NCBI RefSeq assembly: GCF_000829825.1
Contig: NZ_JXSL01000030.1
Span: forward strand, 999,501 to 1,063,500
Direction of reading: 5' to 3'
Source of the DNA: Paramagnetospirillum magnetotacticum MS-1
GTDB taxonomy: Bacteria > Pseudomonadota > Alphaproteobacteria > Rhodospirillales > Magnetospirillaceae
DNA: 64,000 nt
Shown here: in pieces, positions 25,987-35,696 of the stretch
How the letters are laid out: the number at the start of each line of letters is the position of its first letter
Position numbering within the stretch: position 1 is the first letter of the stretch
Position numbers and translations under genes: made by a program
The notes under the pieces: generated by a model
Database searches by the model: none
What the model was told of the DNA's origin: nothing
Seen by the model: only the letters and a program-made list of their open reading frames with translations

Positions 25987-26877
25987 TCAGCTAGGCGCTC
26001 GGCAAGTTTCCATCAAAGTTCGCCCAAGTAATGTCAGAGTAAGGATGTCCTGCGCACATCGGAAGTCGGTTGTCGACCCTCTGCTATGGAAGGTAACCGG
26101 GGTGTGTACGCCCTTAGAAAGGTTTATGGCAGAGGAAATGCCGCGCTCGACCAAATCCAATGCTCGCACCAGAGGATCTGGGGGGGGATTTGGGAAATTT
26201 GACATTGGGGATAGTTGAATGCCTCGAACAAAATCTAGGCCGTAATTGCTAAGTGAATCGCTTGGTAGCGCTGCACATCCCAGCCGGATTACATTGAGGA
26301 CGGCGGTCTTGCGGGCAAAATTATTTAAATTTTCCCAACTGGCAGCTATTGAAATATCGACATTATAATTTACCTCTGAATTATTTTTTTGCCGATACCG
26401 ATAACTGCTCCATAGCAATTCAAGTAAAATAGCATCTGGCCCCTCAAGATCCTTCAATATTCCGCAAAGCATCTTGTGCGCCTGGATGTCTATTCCGGGG
26501 GTCATCGCACCCGCCAGTAAAGCCGCCCAGAGTTTCAGGACATCATCATCATCTTCCATCGACGCATCATCGAATAGACGATGGGCCTTCGCGAACGGGA
26601 GTGCTGCCAGGGCATCGGGGTTTACCTCGCGCCTCTGGACTTCATCACGCCAATAGTCTGCCAATCTGTTCAAATTGCGTGCACGGAAATGTGCCATCTG
26701 GTCACCGAGCAGACTTCCAAGATGGCTGGCGGCTGGGGCCAAGGCCTTGGTTATCAATTCAGCGGCGGCAGCCGACAAACCTCGTGACAGAGATTGGGAT
26801 TGTGCCATCGAAAGAAGTTTTTCGGCCTTCGGTTTTGCCCGTTTCGGCTTATCCATCTCGACGCTCAGCGAAGCCAT
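25987..26877 (-). CDS. DUF4393/Abi-alpha-like protein, AT-rich and repeat-flanked
   Basis: A 296-residue cytoplasmic protein. LITKALAPAASHLGSLLGDQMAHFRARNLNRL and then FDDASMEDDDDVLKLWAALLAGAM are the pattern of the DUF4393 (Abi-alpha) family, named for abortive-infection relatives but without a proven mechanism. The C-terminal half, with KNNSEVNYNVDIS, is not recognised. Base use is unlike its neighbours: A/T-rich runs such as AATTATTTAAATTTT lie within it. It splits the ftsE and dnaJ genes and has ~75-bp inverted repeats on both sides, so it is probably an acquired gene. A phage-defence role is only an inference. Confidence 0.7.
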   Translation of the reverse strand: MASLSVEMDKPKRAKPKAEKLLSMAQSQSLSRGLSAAAAELITKALAPAASHLGSLLGDQMAHFRARNLNRLADYWRDEVQRREVNPDALAALPFAKAHRLFDDASMEDDDDVLKLWAALLAGAMTPGIDIQAHKMLCGILKDLEGPDAILLELLWSSYRYRQKNNSEVNYNVDISIAASWENLNNFARKTAVLNVIRLGCAALPSDSLSNYGLDFVRGIQLSPMSNFPNPPPDPLVRALDLVERGISSAINLSKGVHTPVTFHSRGSTTDFRCAQDILTLTLLGRTLMETCRAPS

Positions 26878-26951
26878 TCAGTGCAATGACTATATCTTGA
26901 TATCGGTCTTTGGTCGACATATCGACCAACAACCACACGATTTAAGGGAAC

Positions 26952-27026
26952 AGGGATGCGCGAAGGGACGAGTCCCTTCGCAAAAAAGGCCCTCACCCCG
27001 CCCCTCTCCCGCAAGCGGGAGAGGGG
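26952..27026. repeat. RF-1 repeat, right inverted copy flanking the DUF4393 gene
   Basis: AGGGATGCGCGAAGGGAC, GAGTCCCTTCGCAAA, then GGCCCTCACCCC and CCCTCTCCCGC-AA-GCGGGAGAGGGG. It is the inverted partner of 25876-25950. It also lies just after the dnaJ stop, where it could serve as a terminator. Confidence 0.85.
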
Positions 27027-27050
27027 CGGGGTGAGGGATCGGAGAGGCTG

Positions 27051-28199
27051 TCAGCCTTCCTTCAAGTCTTCCCAGAGTTCCTTGACCTTGGCGAAGAAGC
27101 CTTGGCTTTCCGGGGAATTCTTGGCTTTTTCGCCTTCGCCGGCTTCGTTGAACTCGTGGAGGAGTTCTTTTTGGCGCTTGGTGAGGTTGACGGGGGTTTC
27201 GACCACGGCCTGGATGAACATGTCGCCGCGGGCGGGGGAACGCAGAACGCTCATGCCTTTGCTCCGCAGGCGGAACTGGTTTCCGGTCTGGGTGCCTTCG
27301 GGGATGGTGACCTTGGCCTTGGAGCCGTCGATGGTGGGGACCTCGATGGTGCCGCCGAGGACCGCCGTGGTCATGGGGATGGGCACGCGGCAGAAGATAT
27401 TGGCGCCGTCGCGCTGGAAGATGCGGTGCGCGGCGATGGACAGGAAGATATAGAGGTCGCCCGGTGGCGCGCCGCGCATTCCGGCCTCGCCCTCCCCCGC
27501 CAGGCGGATACGGGTTCCGTCCTCGACACCGGCGGGGATATTGACCTGGAGGGTCTTTTCCTTGCGGGTGCGGCCCGATCCGCCGCAAGACCGGCATGGG
27601 TCCTTGATGATCTTGCCCATGCCCTGGCAGGTGGGGCAGGTGCGTTCGATGGTGAAGAAGCCCTGCTGCTGGCGGATCTTGCCGTGGCCGTGGCAGGCCG
27701 AGCAGGTGACCGGGGCGGCGCCGTCCTTGCCGCCGGTGCCCTTGCAATCCTCGCAAGGCGCCGACGAGGGCACCTTGACCGTGGTGGTCTTGCCCGCGAA
27801 GGCGTCTTCCAGGCTGATATCCATGTTGTAGCGCAGATCGGCGCCGCGGCCCGTTGACTGGCCCCGGCGTCCGCCGCCCATGAACTCGCCGAACATCTCG
27901 TCGAAGATGTCGGAGAAGCCGCCGCCGCCAAAGCCGCCGAAACCGCCGCCGCCCCCGCCGCCGGGGCCGCCCTGTTCGAAGGCGGCGTGGCCGAAGCGGT
28001 CATAGGCGGCGCGCTTCTGCTCGTCCTTGAGGACGTCGTAGGCTTCGTTGATTTCCTTGAACTTCTGCTCGGCCTCGGCATTGCCAGGATTGCGGTCCGG
28101 ATGGAACTGCATGGCCTGTTTGCGGTAGGCCTTCTTGATGTCGTCGGGCGAGGCGCCCTTTTCGACCCCCAGAAGATCGTAATAGTCCTGCTTGCTCAT
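27051..28199 (-). CDS. dnaJ: Chaperone protein DnaJ
   Basis: Hsp40 co-chaperone that feeds clients to DnaK and stimulates its ATPase. The 382-residue protein has a J domain (YYDLLGV ... HPD at about 33-35), a Gly/Phe linker (about 76-110), and four zinc-finger repeats [24 protein letters not shown] and CRSCGGSG. The C-terminal substrate domains follow. I start at the ATG giving MSKQDYYD; an upstream ATG adds seven residues. It follows dnaK after 71 bases. Confidence 0.97.
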   Translation of the reverse strand: MSKQDYYDLLGVEKGASPDDIKKAYRKQAMQFHPDRNPGNAEAEQKFKEINEAYDVLKDEQKRAAYDRFGHAAFEQGGPGGGGGGGFGGFGGGGFSDIFDEMFGEFMGGGRRGQSTGRGADLRYNMDISLEDAFAGKTTTVKVPSSAPCEDCKGTGGKDGAAPVTCSACHGHGKIRQQQGFFTIERTCPTCQGMGKIIKDPCRSCGGSGRTRKEKTLQVNIPAGVEDGTRIRLAGEGEAGMRGAPPGDLYIFLSIAAHRIFQRDGANIFCRVPIPMTTAVLGGTIEVPTIDGSKAKVTIPEGTQTGNQFRLRSKGMSVLRSPARGDMFIQAVVETPVNLTKRQKELLHEFNEAGEGEKAKNSPESQGFFAKVKELWEDLKEG

Positions 28200-28270
28200 G
28201 CGTCTAGCATCCCACATGAGGCCGGCGGCGAGTGATCGCCGCCGGTCCCTGGATCAACAAACAGGGGCTG

Positions 28271-30205
28271 TTACTTGCCCTTCTTGTCGCCGTCGACTTC
28301 CTCGAAGTCGGCGTCGACCACCTTGTCGTCATGGCCGCCCGAGGCTCCGCCATGGGCACCGCCACCGGCCGCAGCCTCGGCTTCGGAGCCGCCAGCGGCT
28401 TCCTGGGCCTTGTACATGGCCTCGCCCAGCTTCATGGAGGCCTGCATCAGGTCTTCGGTCTTGGCCTTGATGGCCTCGACATCGTCCTTTTCCATGACGG
28501 CCTTGAGGGCCGTGATTTCCTTTTCGATGGCGCCGGTGAGCTCGGCCCCGGCCTTGTCGCCGAATTCCTTGAGGCTCTTTTCCGTGGTGTGGATCAGGCC
28601 GTCGGCGTGGTTGCGCGCCTCGATCAGCTCCTTGCGCTTCTTGTCCTCGGCGGCGTGGATCTCGGCTTCCTTGACCATCTTCTCGATGTCGGTATCGGAC
28701 AGGCCGCCCGAGGCCTGGATGCGGATCTGCTGCTCCTTGCCGGTGGCCTTGTCCTTGGCGCTGACATTGACCAGGCCGTTGGCGTCGATGTCGAAGGTCA
28801 CTTCCACCTGGGGCACGCCGCGCGGCGCCGGGGGAATGCCCACCAGATCGAACTGGCCCAGCACCTTGTTGTCGGCGGCCATTTCGCGCTCGCCCTGGAA
28901 GACGCGGATGGTGACGGCGGTCTGGTTATCCTCGGCGGTGGAGAACACCTGGGACTTGCGGGTGGGGATGGTGGTGTTGCGGTCGATCAGGCGGGTGAAG
29001 ACGCCGCCCAGGGTCTCGATGCCGAGCGAGAGCGGGGTGACGTCGAGCAGCAGGACGTCCTTGACCTCGCCCTTCAGCACGCCGCCCTGGATGGCGGCGC
29101 CGATGGCGACCACTTCATCGGGGTTGACGCCCTTATGGGGCTCGCGGCCGAAGAATTCCTTCACCACTTCCTGGATCTTGGGCATGCGGGTCATGCCGCC
29201 CACCAGAATGACTTCGTCGATTTCGCTGGCCTTGACGCCGGCGTCCTTCAAGGCCGCCTTGCAGGGCTCGACGGTGCGGGCGACCAGATCCTCGACCAGG
29301 GCTTCCAGCTTGGAGCGGGTCAGCTTGATGTTGAGGTGCTTGGGCCCCGAGGCGTCGGCGGTGATGAACGGCAGGTTCACCTCGGTCTGCATGGAGGACG
29401 ACAGCTCGATCTTGGCCTTCTCGGCGGCTTCCTTCAGGCGCTGCAGGGCCAGACGGTCCTTGCGCAGGTCGATGCCCTGCTCCTTTTTGAACTCGTCGGC
29501 CAGGTAATCCATGATGCGGGCGTCAAAGTCTTCGCCGCCCAGGAAGGTGTCGCCGTTGGTGGACTTCACCTCGAACACGCCGTCGCCGATTTCCAGCACC
29601 GAGACGTCGAAGGTGCCGCCGCCCAGGTCATAGACGGCGATGGTGCCTGCGCTCTTCTTCTCCAGGCCATAGGCCAGGGCGGCCGCGGTGGGCTCGTTGA
29701 TGATGCGCAGCACCTCCAGACCGGCGATGCGGCCCGCGTCCTTGGTGGCCTGACGCTGGGCGTCGTTGAAATAGGCCGGGACGGTGATCACCGCCTGGGT
29801 GACCTTCTCGCCCAGATAGCCTTCGGCGGTTTCCTTCATCTTCTGCAGGATGAAGGCCGAGACTTGGCTGGGGCTGTACTTGGCGTCGCGGGCCTCGACC
29901 CAGGCGTCGCCGTTGTCGCCCGCCACGATGTGGTAGGGGACGAGGTTCATGTCCTTCTTGGTGATCGGGTCGTCGAAGCGGCGCCCGATCAGGCGCTTGA
30001 TGGCGAACAGGGTGCTGGTGGGATTGGTCACCGCCTGGCGCTTGGCCGGCTGGCCGACCAGACGCTCGCCCGATTCGGTGAACGCCGTCATGGAGGGCGT
30101 GGTCCGCATGCCTTCGGCGTTTTCGATGACCTTGGCGTTCTTGCCTTCCATCACGGCGACGCACGAATTCGTGGTGCCCAGGTCGATGCCGATAACCTTG
30201 CTCAT
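28271..30205 (-). CDS. dnaK: Chaperone protein DnaK (Hsp70)
   Basis: The main Hsp70. At 644 residues it is full length: [17 protein letters not shown] at the N-terminus, [26 protein letters not shown], the phosphate-binding [33 protein letters not shown] before the substrate domain, and a Gly/Ala-rich tail ending [11 protein letters not shown] sigma-32 type promoter lies at 30333-30360. The long open frames on the opposite strand are shadows of its biased codon use. Confidence 0.98.
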   Translation of the reverse strand: MSKVIGIDLGTTNSCVAVMEGKNAKVIENAEGMRTTPSMTAFTESGERLVGQPAKRQAVTNPTSTLFAIKRLIGRRFDDPITKKDMNLVPYHIVAGDNGDAWVEARDAKYSPSQVSAFILQKMKETAEGYLGEKVTQAVITVPAYFNDAQRQATKDAGRIAGLEVLRIINEPTAAALAYGLEKKSAGTIAVYDLGGGTFDVSVLEIGDGVFEVKSTNGDTFLGGEDFDARIMDYLADEFKKEQGIDLRKDRLALQRLKEAAEKAKIELSSSMQTEVNLPFITADASGPKHLNIKLTRSKLEALVEDLVARTVEPCKAALKDAGVKASEIDEVILVGGMTRMPKIQEVVKEFFGREPHKGVNPDEVVAIGAAIQGGVLKGEVKDVLLLDVTPLSLGIETLGGVFTRLIDRNTTIPTRKSQVFSTAEDNQTAVTIRVFQGEREMAADNKVLGQFDLVGIPPAPRGVPQVEVTFDIDANGLVNVSAKDKATGKEQQIRIQASGGLSDTDIEKMVKEAEIHAAEDKKRKELIEARNHADGLIHTTEKSLKEFGDKAGAELTGAIEKEITALKAVMEKDDVEAIKAKTEDLMQASMKLGEAMYKAQEAAGGSEAEAAAGGGAHGGASGGHDDKVVDADFEEVDGDKKGK

Positions 30206-30332
30206 GACTGTCCTCTTTCCTGTTCGGCAGATCCCGGCGGCCCTGAAGCTTCAGCAGCCGGCCCAAGGGATCCCCATTCGGGTTGCATCCATCAAATGTT
30301 AGGGAACGACCCAAATCCGTCCCATCGGCGTT

Positions 30333-30360
30333 ATATAGGGCGGTATGGGAAGCGTGCAAC
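30333..30360 (-). promoter_or_regulatory. Predicted sigma-32 (RpoH) heat-shock promoter of dnaK
   Basis: On the minus strand GTTG (30360-30357), a 17-base spacer and CCTATAT (30339-30333) fit the alphaproteobacterial RpoH pattern CTTG-N17-CYTATNT with one change in the first element. It lies about 130 bases before the dnaK ATG, just after the micropeptide frame. Confidence 0.65.
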
Positions 30361-30369
30361 GTGGGAATC

Positions 30370-30462
30370 TCAGTGTAAGAGAAGACCCCGCGACAGCAGA
30401 TAGCTTCCGACGGTTCCCACAAAGGCGAGAAGCGCCAGGATAAGGGCGCGTCGGCTCATCAT
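30370..30462 (-). CDS. 30-residue membrane micropeptide overlapping the cobN end (candidate)
   Basis: A short frame begins ATGATG at the cobN stop, so the start overlaps it, with GGAGG ten bases upstream. The product starts MMSRRALILALLAFVGTVGS and ends LLLH. It has positive residues and then one hydrophobic helix, like a single-pass inner-membrane peptide. I know no family for it. It would be translated by coupling to cobN, and it ends just before the dnaK heat-shock promoter. Chance cannot be excluded at this length; the coupled start, ribosome site and charge pattern are the support. Confidence 0.5.
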   Translation of the reverse strand: MMSRRALILALLAFVGTVGSYLLSRGLLLH

Positions 30463-33400
30463 TTCGGGTCGGCCTCCAGGAGACGGTGGGTGGAGTTGCG
30501 GCGCGGCTGCCACAGGCCGCGTTCGATGGCCTCGTTGAGCCGGGTGCGGATATCAGCCAGGGCGGCGGGGTTGTTGGCCTCGAGGAAGTCCAGCACCTCC
30601 TCGTCGCCCAGATAGGCCTCGGCCACCAGATCGAAGTGATGGTCCTTGACCGCCTTGGTAGTGGCGGCGAAGGCGAACAGGTAATCCACGCTGGCCGCCA
30701 TCTCGAAGGCGCCCTTATAGCCGTGGCGCATGACGCCCTTGATCCATTTGGGATTGACCACCCGGGCACGGACGATGCGGGCGATCTCGTCATCCAGAGT
30801 GCGGATGCGGGGCGTTTCGGGTCGGGAATGATCGGCGTGCCAGACGGTGGGTGCACGGCCCGAGGCGGTTTCCACCGCCGCCGCAAGACCGCCTTCGAAC
30901 TGGTAGTAATCGTCGGAATCCAGCAGGTCGTGCTCGCGGTTGTCCTGGTTCTGGACCACGGCTTCCACCTTGGACAGGCGCTGGCGGAACAGGCCGTGTC
31001 CGGCCTCGCCCTCGGCGCCCGCGCCATAGGCCCAGCCGCCCCAGGCCATGTAGGATTCGGCCAGATCGGCCCGCGTCGCCCAGCCCTTCTCGTCGATCAG
31101 GGCCTGGAGCCCGGCGCCATAGGCTCCCGGCATGGAGCCGAAGACCCTAAACCCCGCCTGACGCGCCGCCTGTTCCGGCGAAGCGCCCTCGCCTTCCAGC
31201 CGGGTGCGTTCGGCCCGGACGCGTTCAGCCAGGGGATTGATCTCGGCGGGCTCGTCCAGGGCGGCCACGGCGCGCGACGCCGAATCGAACAGATCGATCA
31301 GGCCGGGGAAGGCGTCGCGGAAGAAACCCGAGACCCTGAGCGTCACATCGATTCGGGGGCGGTCCAACACCGTGGCGGGCAGGATCTCGAACCCTGACAC
31401 CCGGTTGGAGCCCACATCCCAGCGGGGCTTCACCCCCATCAGGGCCAGGCCTTGGGCGATGTCGTCGCCCCCCGTCCGCATATTGGAGGTGCCCCAGGCG
31501 GTCAGCGCCAGGGCCTTGGGCCAGTCGCCATGCTCCTGCAGATGGCGTTCCAGCAGCAATTGCGCCGATTTCCAGCCCAGGCTCCAGGCCGCGGGCGTCG
31601 GCACCGCTCTGGTATCGACGGAATAGAAATTGCGCCCGGTGGGCAGCACGTCGGGACGACCCCGCGTGGGCGCGCCCGAAGGACCGGGGGCAACGAAGTG
31701 CCCGGCAAGGCCCTTGAGCAGTCCTTGGATCTCGGCCCCGCCACAGGCCTCGACCGTGGGCCGCAGATGGGTTTCGATCCATTGCAGCACCGGAATCGTC
31801 TTGGCCCAGCCGGGCTCGGGCTGGCGTTCCCCGGCGATCAGGGCGCGCGACAGGACTTCGAGGCGCTCGACCGCGTCGCCATGGCTGCGCCACGGGGCGT
31901 CGCCGCCCAAGGCTTGCGGGCGGGGGCCGGTCCAATCATCGCCCGGCACGCAGTCCAAGGGATCGAAATCGAGGCCCAGATCACCGGCCAGGGCGCGCGG
32001 CAGGGAGGCGCCTTCCGGGGCACTTCCCCTGGGCACGCGGGCCAGGGCCACCAGCAGATCGGTCAGCTGGTCGCCCATGGGCGAGAGGCCGAAAATGTGC
32101 AGCCCGTCGCGGATCTGCAACTCCTTCAGCTCGCACAGATGGTTGTCCAGCTTTTTCAGGGCCTCGTCCGGCGCGTCGTCGCGACTGATGCCCAGATCCT
32201 CGTCCAGCCCGGCCGCCGCCGACAGGGTCAGGATCTCGCGCCGCAGCAGGCCAAGGCGGCGGGGATCGACGCCCGCCGCTTCGTAATATTCGTCCACCAG
32301 ACGCTCCAGCTCTCGCAGGGGGCCATAGCTTTCGGCCCGGGTCAGCGGCGGGGTCAGGTGGTCGATGATCACGGCGCTTGCGCGGCGCTTGGCCTGCGTT
32401 CCCTCGCCCGGATCATTGACGATGAAGGGATAAAGATGGGGTAGCGGCCCGAGCGCCGCTTCGGAAAAGCACTCCGCCGAGAGCGCCAGGGCCTTGCCCG
32501 GCAGCCATTCCAGATTGCCGTGCTTGCCCATATGGACAACGGCGTCAGCCCGAAAGCCGTCCTGCATCCAGGCATAGAAGGCGAGGTAATTATGGGGCGG
32601 CACCAGATCGGGGTCGTGATAGCTGCTGGCCGGGTCGATATTATAGCCGCGCGCAGGCTGCACAGCCACCGTAACGAAACCGAAACGGGTGGCGGGCAGG
32701 ATGAAATCGCCGCAGGTCAGTTCGCCCTTGGCGAAAAAGGGATCTGCCTCGGGCGCGCCCCAGCGGGCCGTCACCTTGTCTTGCAGGGCGCGGGGCTGGG
32801 ACTGGAACCAGGCGAGGTAATCGGGCAGGGCCAGGGTTTCACGCCTTTCCCGATGGGCCAGCGCCCGCCAGTCATTGGTAGCGCCCGCCTGAATTAACTC
32901 GATCAGCGCGTTGCCGCTTTCGGGGATATCGCCGACCCCATAGCCCGCCGCGTCAAGAGCCCGTAGCACTTGAATGGTCGCGGCAGGGGTGTCCAGGCCG
33001 ACGCCGTTGCCGATGCGGCCGTCGCGGTTGGGGTAATTGGCCAGGACCAGGGCGATGCGCCGCTGTTCCGGCGCCTTGCGGCGCAGTTTCGCCCAGTTGG
33101 CGGCAAGCCTTGTGACGAACTGGATACGGTCCGCCACGGGGGCGTGTATGGCCAGATCGCATTGGGTGGCCGCGTCGCGCCTTGCCTGCTTGAAGGAAAT
33201 GGCGCGGGTGATGATGCGCCCGTCCACCTCGGGCAGGGCCACATTCATGGCGATATCGCGCGGGCCCAGACCTTGGGTGCCCGCTTTCCAGGCCTCCTCG
33301 GTGCCCGAGGCCAGGATCACCTGCAGCACCGGGCAATCGGCGGCGTCGAAGGGGCCGGTCTCGGCCTTTCCCGGCGAAGAGACTGCGAAACCGGTGGCGT

Positions 33401-34157
33401 TGACGATCACGTCGGGCGGCGTCTCGGTCAGCAGGGTGCGGGTGAGCGCCGCGCTGACCGGGTCCTTCAGGCTGTGGACGAACAGGGCCGAAGCCGCCAG
33501 CCCTTGCCCGCGCAGCCCAGCTATCAGGGCATCCACCGGGGCGGTGTCGCCAGCCAGGACCAGGGCGCGGTAGAACACCACCAGGGCTTGAGGCCGTCCG
33601 TCCCCGGCATCGGCCTCGCCGTAGAGGCCTGCCTGGGGCAGCGGCCGGGGTTCCAGCCATTCGGTGCCATGACCAAGAAGATTGGCGGCATGGGCCAGGA
33701 AGGAGCGGCAATTCTCCGGCCCACCATGCAGCAGATAGGCCCACAGCCGTTCGACCGATTGGGGCTCCACGGTGGAATCGGCCATCAGATCGGGATCGGG
33801 CTGATCGGCGCCGGGCAGCAGGGCCAGGGCAATGCCAAAGCGGCGGCAGGCATCCACGATCTGCTCGATGCCATAGGGCCAGTAGGAGCGTCCGCCCAGC
33901 AGCCGCACCACCACCAGCCGGGCATGGGCGATGACCTGCTCCACATAGAGGTCCACCGACATGTGATGGGCCAGACGGGTGAGATTGGCCAGACGCAGGC
34001 CGACCGGCGCATCTCCCCAAGTGCCATAGGCGGCGGCCAGGGCGGCCAGTTCCGTATCGGCCGCCGACAGCACCACCAGATCGGCGGGGCTCTGGCAAAG
34101 ATCCACGGCCTCGGTGCCGTCGGAAATGGTGCCGGGCTGGGCGGCGAGAAGGTGCAT
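30459..34157 (-). CDS. cobN: Cobaltochelatase subunit CobN
   Basis: CobN is the large subunit of the ATP-dependent CobNST complex that puts cobalt into hydrogenobyrinic acid a,c-diamide in the aerobic B12 pathway. It has 1232 residues and the CobN/magnesium chelatase H core: LVLANYPNRDGRIGNGVGLDTP, MGKHGNLEWLPGKALALS, PHLYPFIVNDPGEGTQAKRR, and GTSNMRTGGDDIAQGLALMGVKP near the end. cobS and cobT are not in the window. It overlaps cobW by one base and a micropeptide frame at the end. Confidence 0.97.
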   Translation of the reverse strand: MHLLAAQPGTISDGTEAVDLCQSPADLVVLSAADTELAALAAAYGTWGDAPVGLRLANLTRLAHHMSVDLYVEQVIAHARLVVVRLLGGRSYWPYGIEQIVDACRRFGIALALLPGADQPDPDLMADSTVEPQSVERLWAYLLHGGPENCRSFLAHAANLLGHGTEWLEPRPLPQAGLYGEADAGDGRPQALVVFYRALVLAGDTAPVDALIAGLRGQGLAASALFVHSLKDPVSAALTRTLLTETPPDVIVNATGFAVSSPGKAETGPFDAADCPVLQVILASGTEEAWKAGTQGLGPRDIAMNVALPEVDGRIITRAISFKQARRDAATQCDLAIHAPVADRIQFVTRLAANWAKLRRKAPEQRRIALVLANYPNRDGRIGNGVGLDTPAATIQVLRALDAAGYGVGDIPESGNALIELIQAGATNDWRALAHRERRETLALPDYLAWFQSQPRALQDKVTARWGAPEADPFFAKGELTCGDFILPATRFGFVTVAVQPARGYNIDPASSYHDPDLVPPHNYLAFYAWMQDGFRADAVVHMGKHGNLEWLPGKALALSAECFSEAALGPLPHLYPFIVNDPGEGTQAKRRASAVIIDHLTPPLTRAESYGPLRELERLVDEYYEAAGVDPRRLGLLRREILTLSAAAGLDEDLGISRDDAPDEALKKLDNHLCELKELQIRDGLHIFGLSPMGDQLTDLLVALARVPRGSAPEGASLPRALAGDLGLDFDPLDCVPGDDWTGPRPQALGGDAPWRSHGDAVERLEVLSRALIAGERQPEPGWAKTIPVLQWIETHLRPTVEACGGAEIQGLLKGLAGHFVAPGPSGAPTRGRPDVLPTGRNFYSVDTRAVPTPAAWSLGWKSAQLLLERHLQEHGDWPKALALTAWGTSNMRTGGDDIAQGLALMGVKPRWDVGSNRVSGFEILPATVLDRPRIDVTLRVSGFFRDAFPGLIDLFDSASRAVAALDEPAEINPLAERVRAERTRLEGEGASPEQAARQAGFRVFGSMPGAYGAGLQALIDEKGWATRADLAESYMAWGGWAYGAGAEGEAGHGLFRQRLSKVEAVVQNQDNREHDLLDSDDYYQFEGGLAAAVETASGRAPTVWHADHSRPETPRIRTLDDEIARIVRARVVNPKWIKGVMRHGYKGAFEMAASVDYLFAFAATTKAVKDHHFDLVAEAYLGDEEVLDFLEANNPAALADIRTRLNEAIERGLWQPRRNSTHRLLEADPK

Positions 34158-35164
34158 CAGAGGCCCTTGATCGCAGCCTCGATCGCCGCGCGGTCGAGGC
34201 CGGTGCGGCCGATCACCACCAGGGTGCCGACACGCTCCTCATCGGCCTTCCAGGGGCGGTCGAAATATCGTTCCACCCTCGTACCGACCGCCTGGATCAC
34301 ATGGCGGGCGGGCTTTCCCGTCACCGCCAGGAAGCCTTTGAGGCGTAAAATGTCGTGGGCGGCGATGGCGGCCACGGCGCGGGACTCCACCATGGCCGGG
34401 TCGTCGACCATGGGCAGATGCAATGCGAAGCTTTCGAAATCGTCGTGGTCGTGGCCGTCCTCGGCATCGTGGTGGGAGGGGCGCGCCGCCAGGTCTTCCT
34501 CGGCGGCGGCCGAAAGGCCGAGGACCACCAGCGGGTCCACCGCCGACATATGGGTGGCCAAGGTCTTGACGCCGGGGCGCAGGCGCGCCGCGATACCGGC
34601 CCGCAGGGCCTCAAGCGCGCCCGTCTCCAGCAGGTCAGATTTGTTCAAAAGGATCAGATCGGCGCAGGCCAACTGGTCCTCGAACACTTCCTCCAAGGGA
34701 TTGTCGTGGTCGGGCCGGGCCATTTCCTCCGGCGTGGAGGCGAAGCGGCCCGCCGCGGCAGCCGGGGCATCCACCACCGCCACCACGCCGTCCACGGTGA
34801 CGCGCGAGCGGATTTCCGGCCAGTGGAAGGCCTTGACCAGGGGTTTGGGCAGGGCCAGACCCGAGGTCTCGATGACGATATGGTCGGGAGGGTTGGGCCG
34901 GTCCAGCAAGGCCTGCATGGTGGGCAGGAACTCGTCGGCCACGGTGCAGCACAGGCAGCCATTGGCCAGTTCGATGATGTCGTCTTCGGTACATCCCGCC
35001 ACGCCGCAGGCGGCCAGCAATTGGCCGTCCACCCCGATATCGCCGAATTCGTTGACGATCAGCGCGATGCGCCGTCCCTGGTTATGGGCCAGGAGATGGC
35101 GGACCAGGGTGGTCTTGCCCGCGCCCAGAAAGCCGGTGATGACGGTGACGGGAATCTTGCGCAT
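34157..35164 (-). CDS. cobW: Cobalamin biosynthesis GTPase CobW
   Basis: A 335-residue G3E-family GTPase and metallochaperone thought to deliver cobalt to the CobN chelatase. Walker A is GFLGAGKT (11-18), the metal-binding CxCC lies in NGCLCCTV (C70, C72, C73), and LNKSDLL is the guanine-specificity motif. A His/Asp-rich stretch (SHHDAEDGHDHDD) follows near residue 230, and the CobW C-terminal domain ends the protein. It sits directly before cobN, the common arrangement, which favours CobW over a zinc ZNG1/YeiR-type paralogue. Confidence 0.95.
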   Translation of the reverse strand: MRKIPVTVITGFLGAGKTTLVRHLLAHNQGRRIALIVNEFGDIGVDGQLLAACGVAGCTEDDIIELANGCLCCTVADEFLPTMQALLDRPNPPDHIVIETSGLALPKPLVKAFHWPEIRSRVTVDGVVAVVDAPAAAAGRFASTPEEMARPDHDNPLEEVFEDQLACADLILLNKSDLLETGALEALRAGIAARLRPGVKTLATHMSAVDPLVVLGLSAAAEEDLAARPSHHDAEDGHDHDDFESFALHLPMVDDPAMVESRAVAAIAAHDILRLKGFLAVTGKPARHVIQAVGTRVERYFDRPWKADEERVGTLVVIGRTGLDRAAIEAAIKGL

Positions 35165-35165
35165 A

Positions 35166-35687
35166 TCAGGAAACGTCCTTGAGAATCAGGGGAAGACCGG
35201 CGGCGACGAACACCACCCGGCGGCATTGGGCGGCGACCCGTTGGTTGACCCGGCCCTGATGGTCGCGAAAAGCGCGGCCCAGGCTGGTTTCCGGCACCAG
35301 CCCCATGCCCACCTCGTTGGAGACCAGCACAACCGGCCCGTTGGGGGCGGACAGAACCTCGCACAGCCGGTCGAGGCAGCGGTCGATGTCGCGGCCCGCA
35401 TGCATCAGGTTGGACAGCCACATGGTCAGGCAATCCACCAGGACTGGCCGGTCGGGGCGCATGACGTTGTCCAGGGCGTCGGCCAGATCCAGAGGCTCTT
35501 CCAGCGTGCTCCAGCCCGCTCCCCGCCTGCGGCGGTGATGGTCGATGCGCTCGGCCATTTCACCGTCGAGCGCCTGGCCGGTGGCGAGATAGAGGGCCGG
35601 AGCCTCGCCGAACAGGGATTCGGCATAGGCGGATTTGCCCGAGCGGGCACCGCCCAGGACCAGTGTGGAGGGGGGAAGTGCGTTCAT
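35166..35687 (-). CDS. cobP: Adenosylcobinamide kinase / guanylyltransferase
   Basis: CobP (CobU in enterics) phosphorylates adenosylcobinamide and links GMP to it during nucleotide-loop assembly. The 173-residue product has the P-loop GGARSGKS (12-19), DHHRRRRGAGWSTLEEPLDL with the guanylylated-His region, and LVSNEVGMGLVPE. It starts nine bases after the cytochrome stop and is one base from cobW. No cobalamin riboswitch is visible because the space before it is too short. Confidence 0.95.
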   Translation of the reverse strand: MNALPPSTLVLGGARSGKSAYAESLFGEAPALYLATGQALDGEMAERIDHHRRRRGAGWSTLEEPLDLADALDNVMRPDRPVLVDCLTMWLSNLMHAGRDIDRCLDRLCEVLSAPNGPVVLVSNEVGMGLVPETSLGRAFRDHQGRVNQRVAAQCRRVVFVAAGLPLILKDVS

Positions 35688-35696
35688 CCCTGCGGC

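Noticed and set aside
28232-30403. A very long plus-strand open frame opposite dnaK
   Set aside because: It is an antisense shadow caused by high GC and codon bias; the minus-strand DnaK is full length with all motifs, and the plus frame has no recognisable domain or ribosome site.
35688-35696. Possible cobalamin riboswitch before cobP
   Set aside because: Only nine bases separate cobP from the cytochrome gene, and no B12-box-like sequence was seen nearby.
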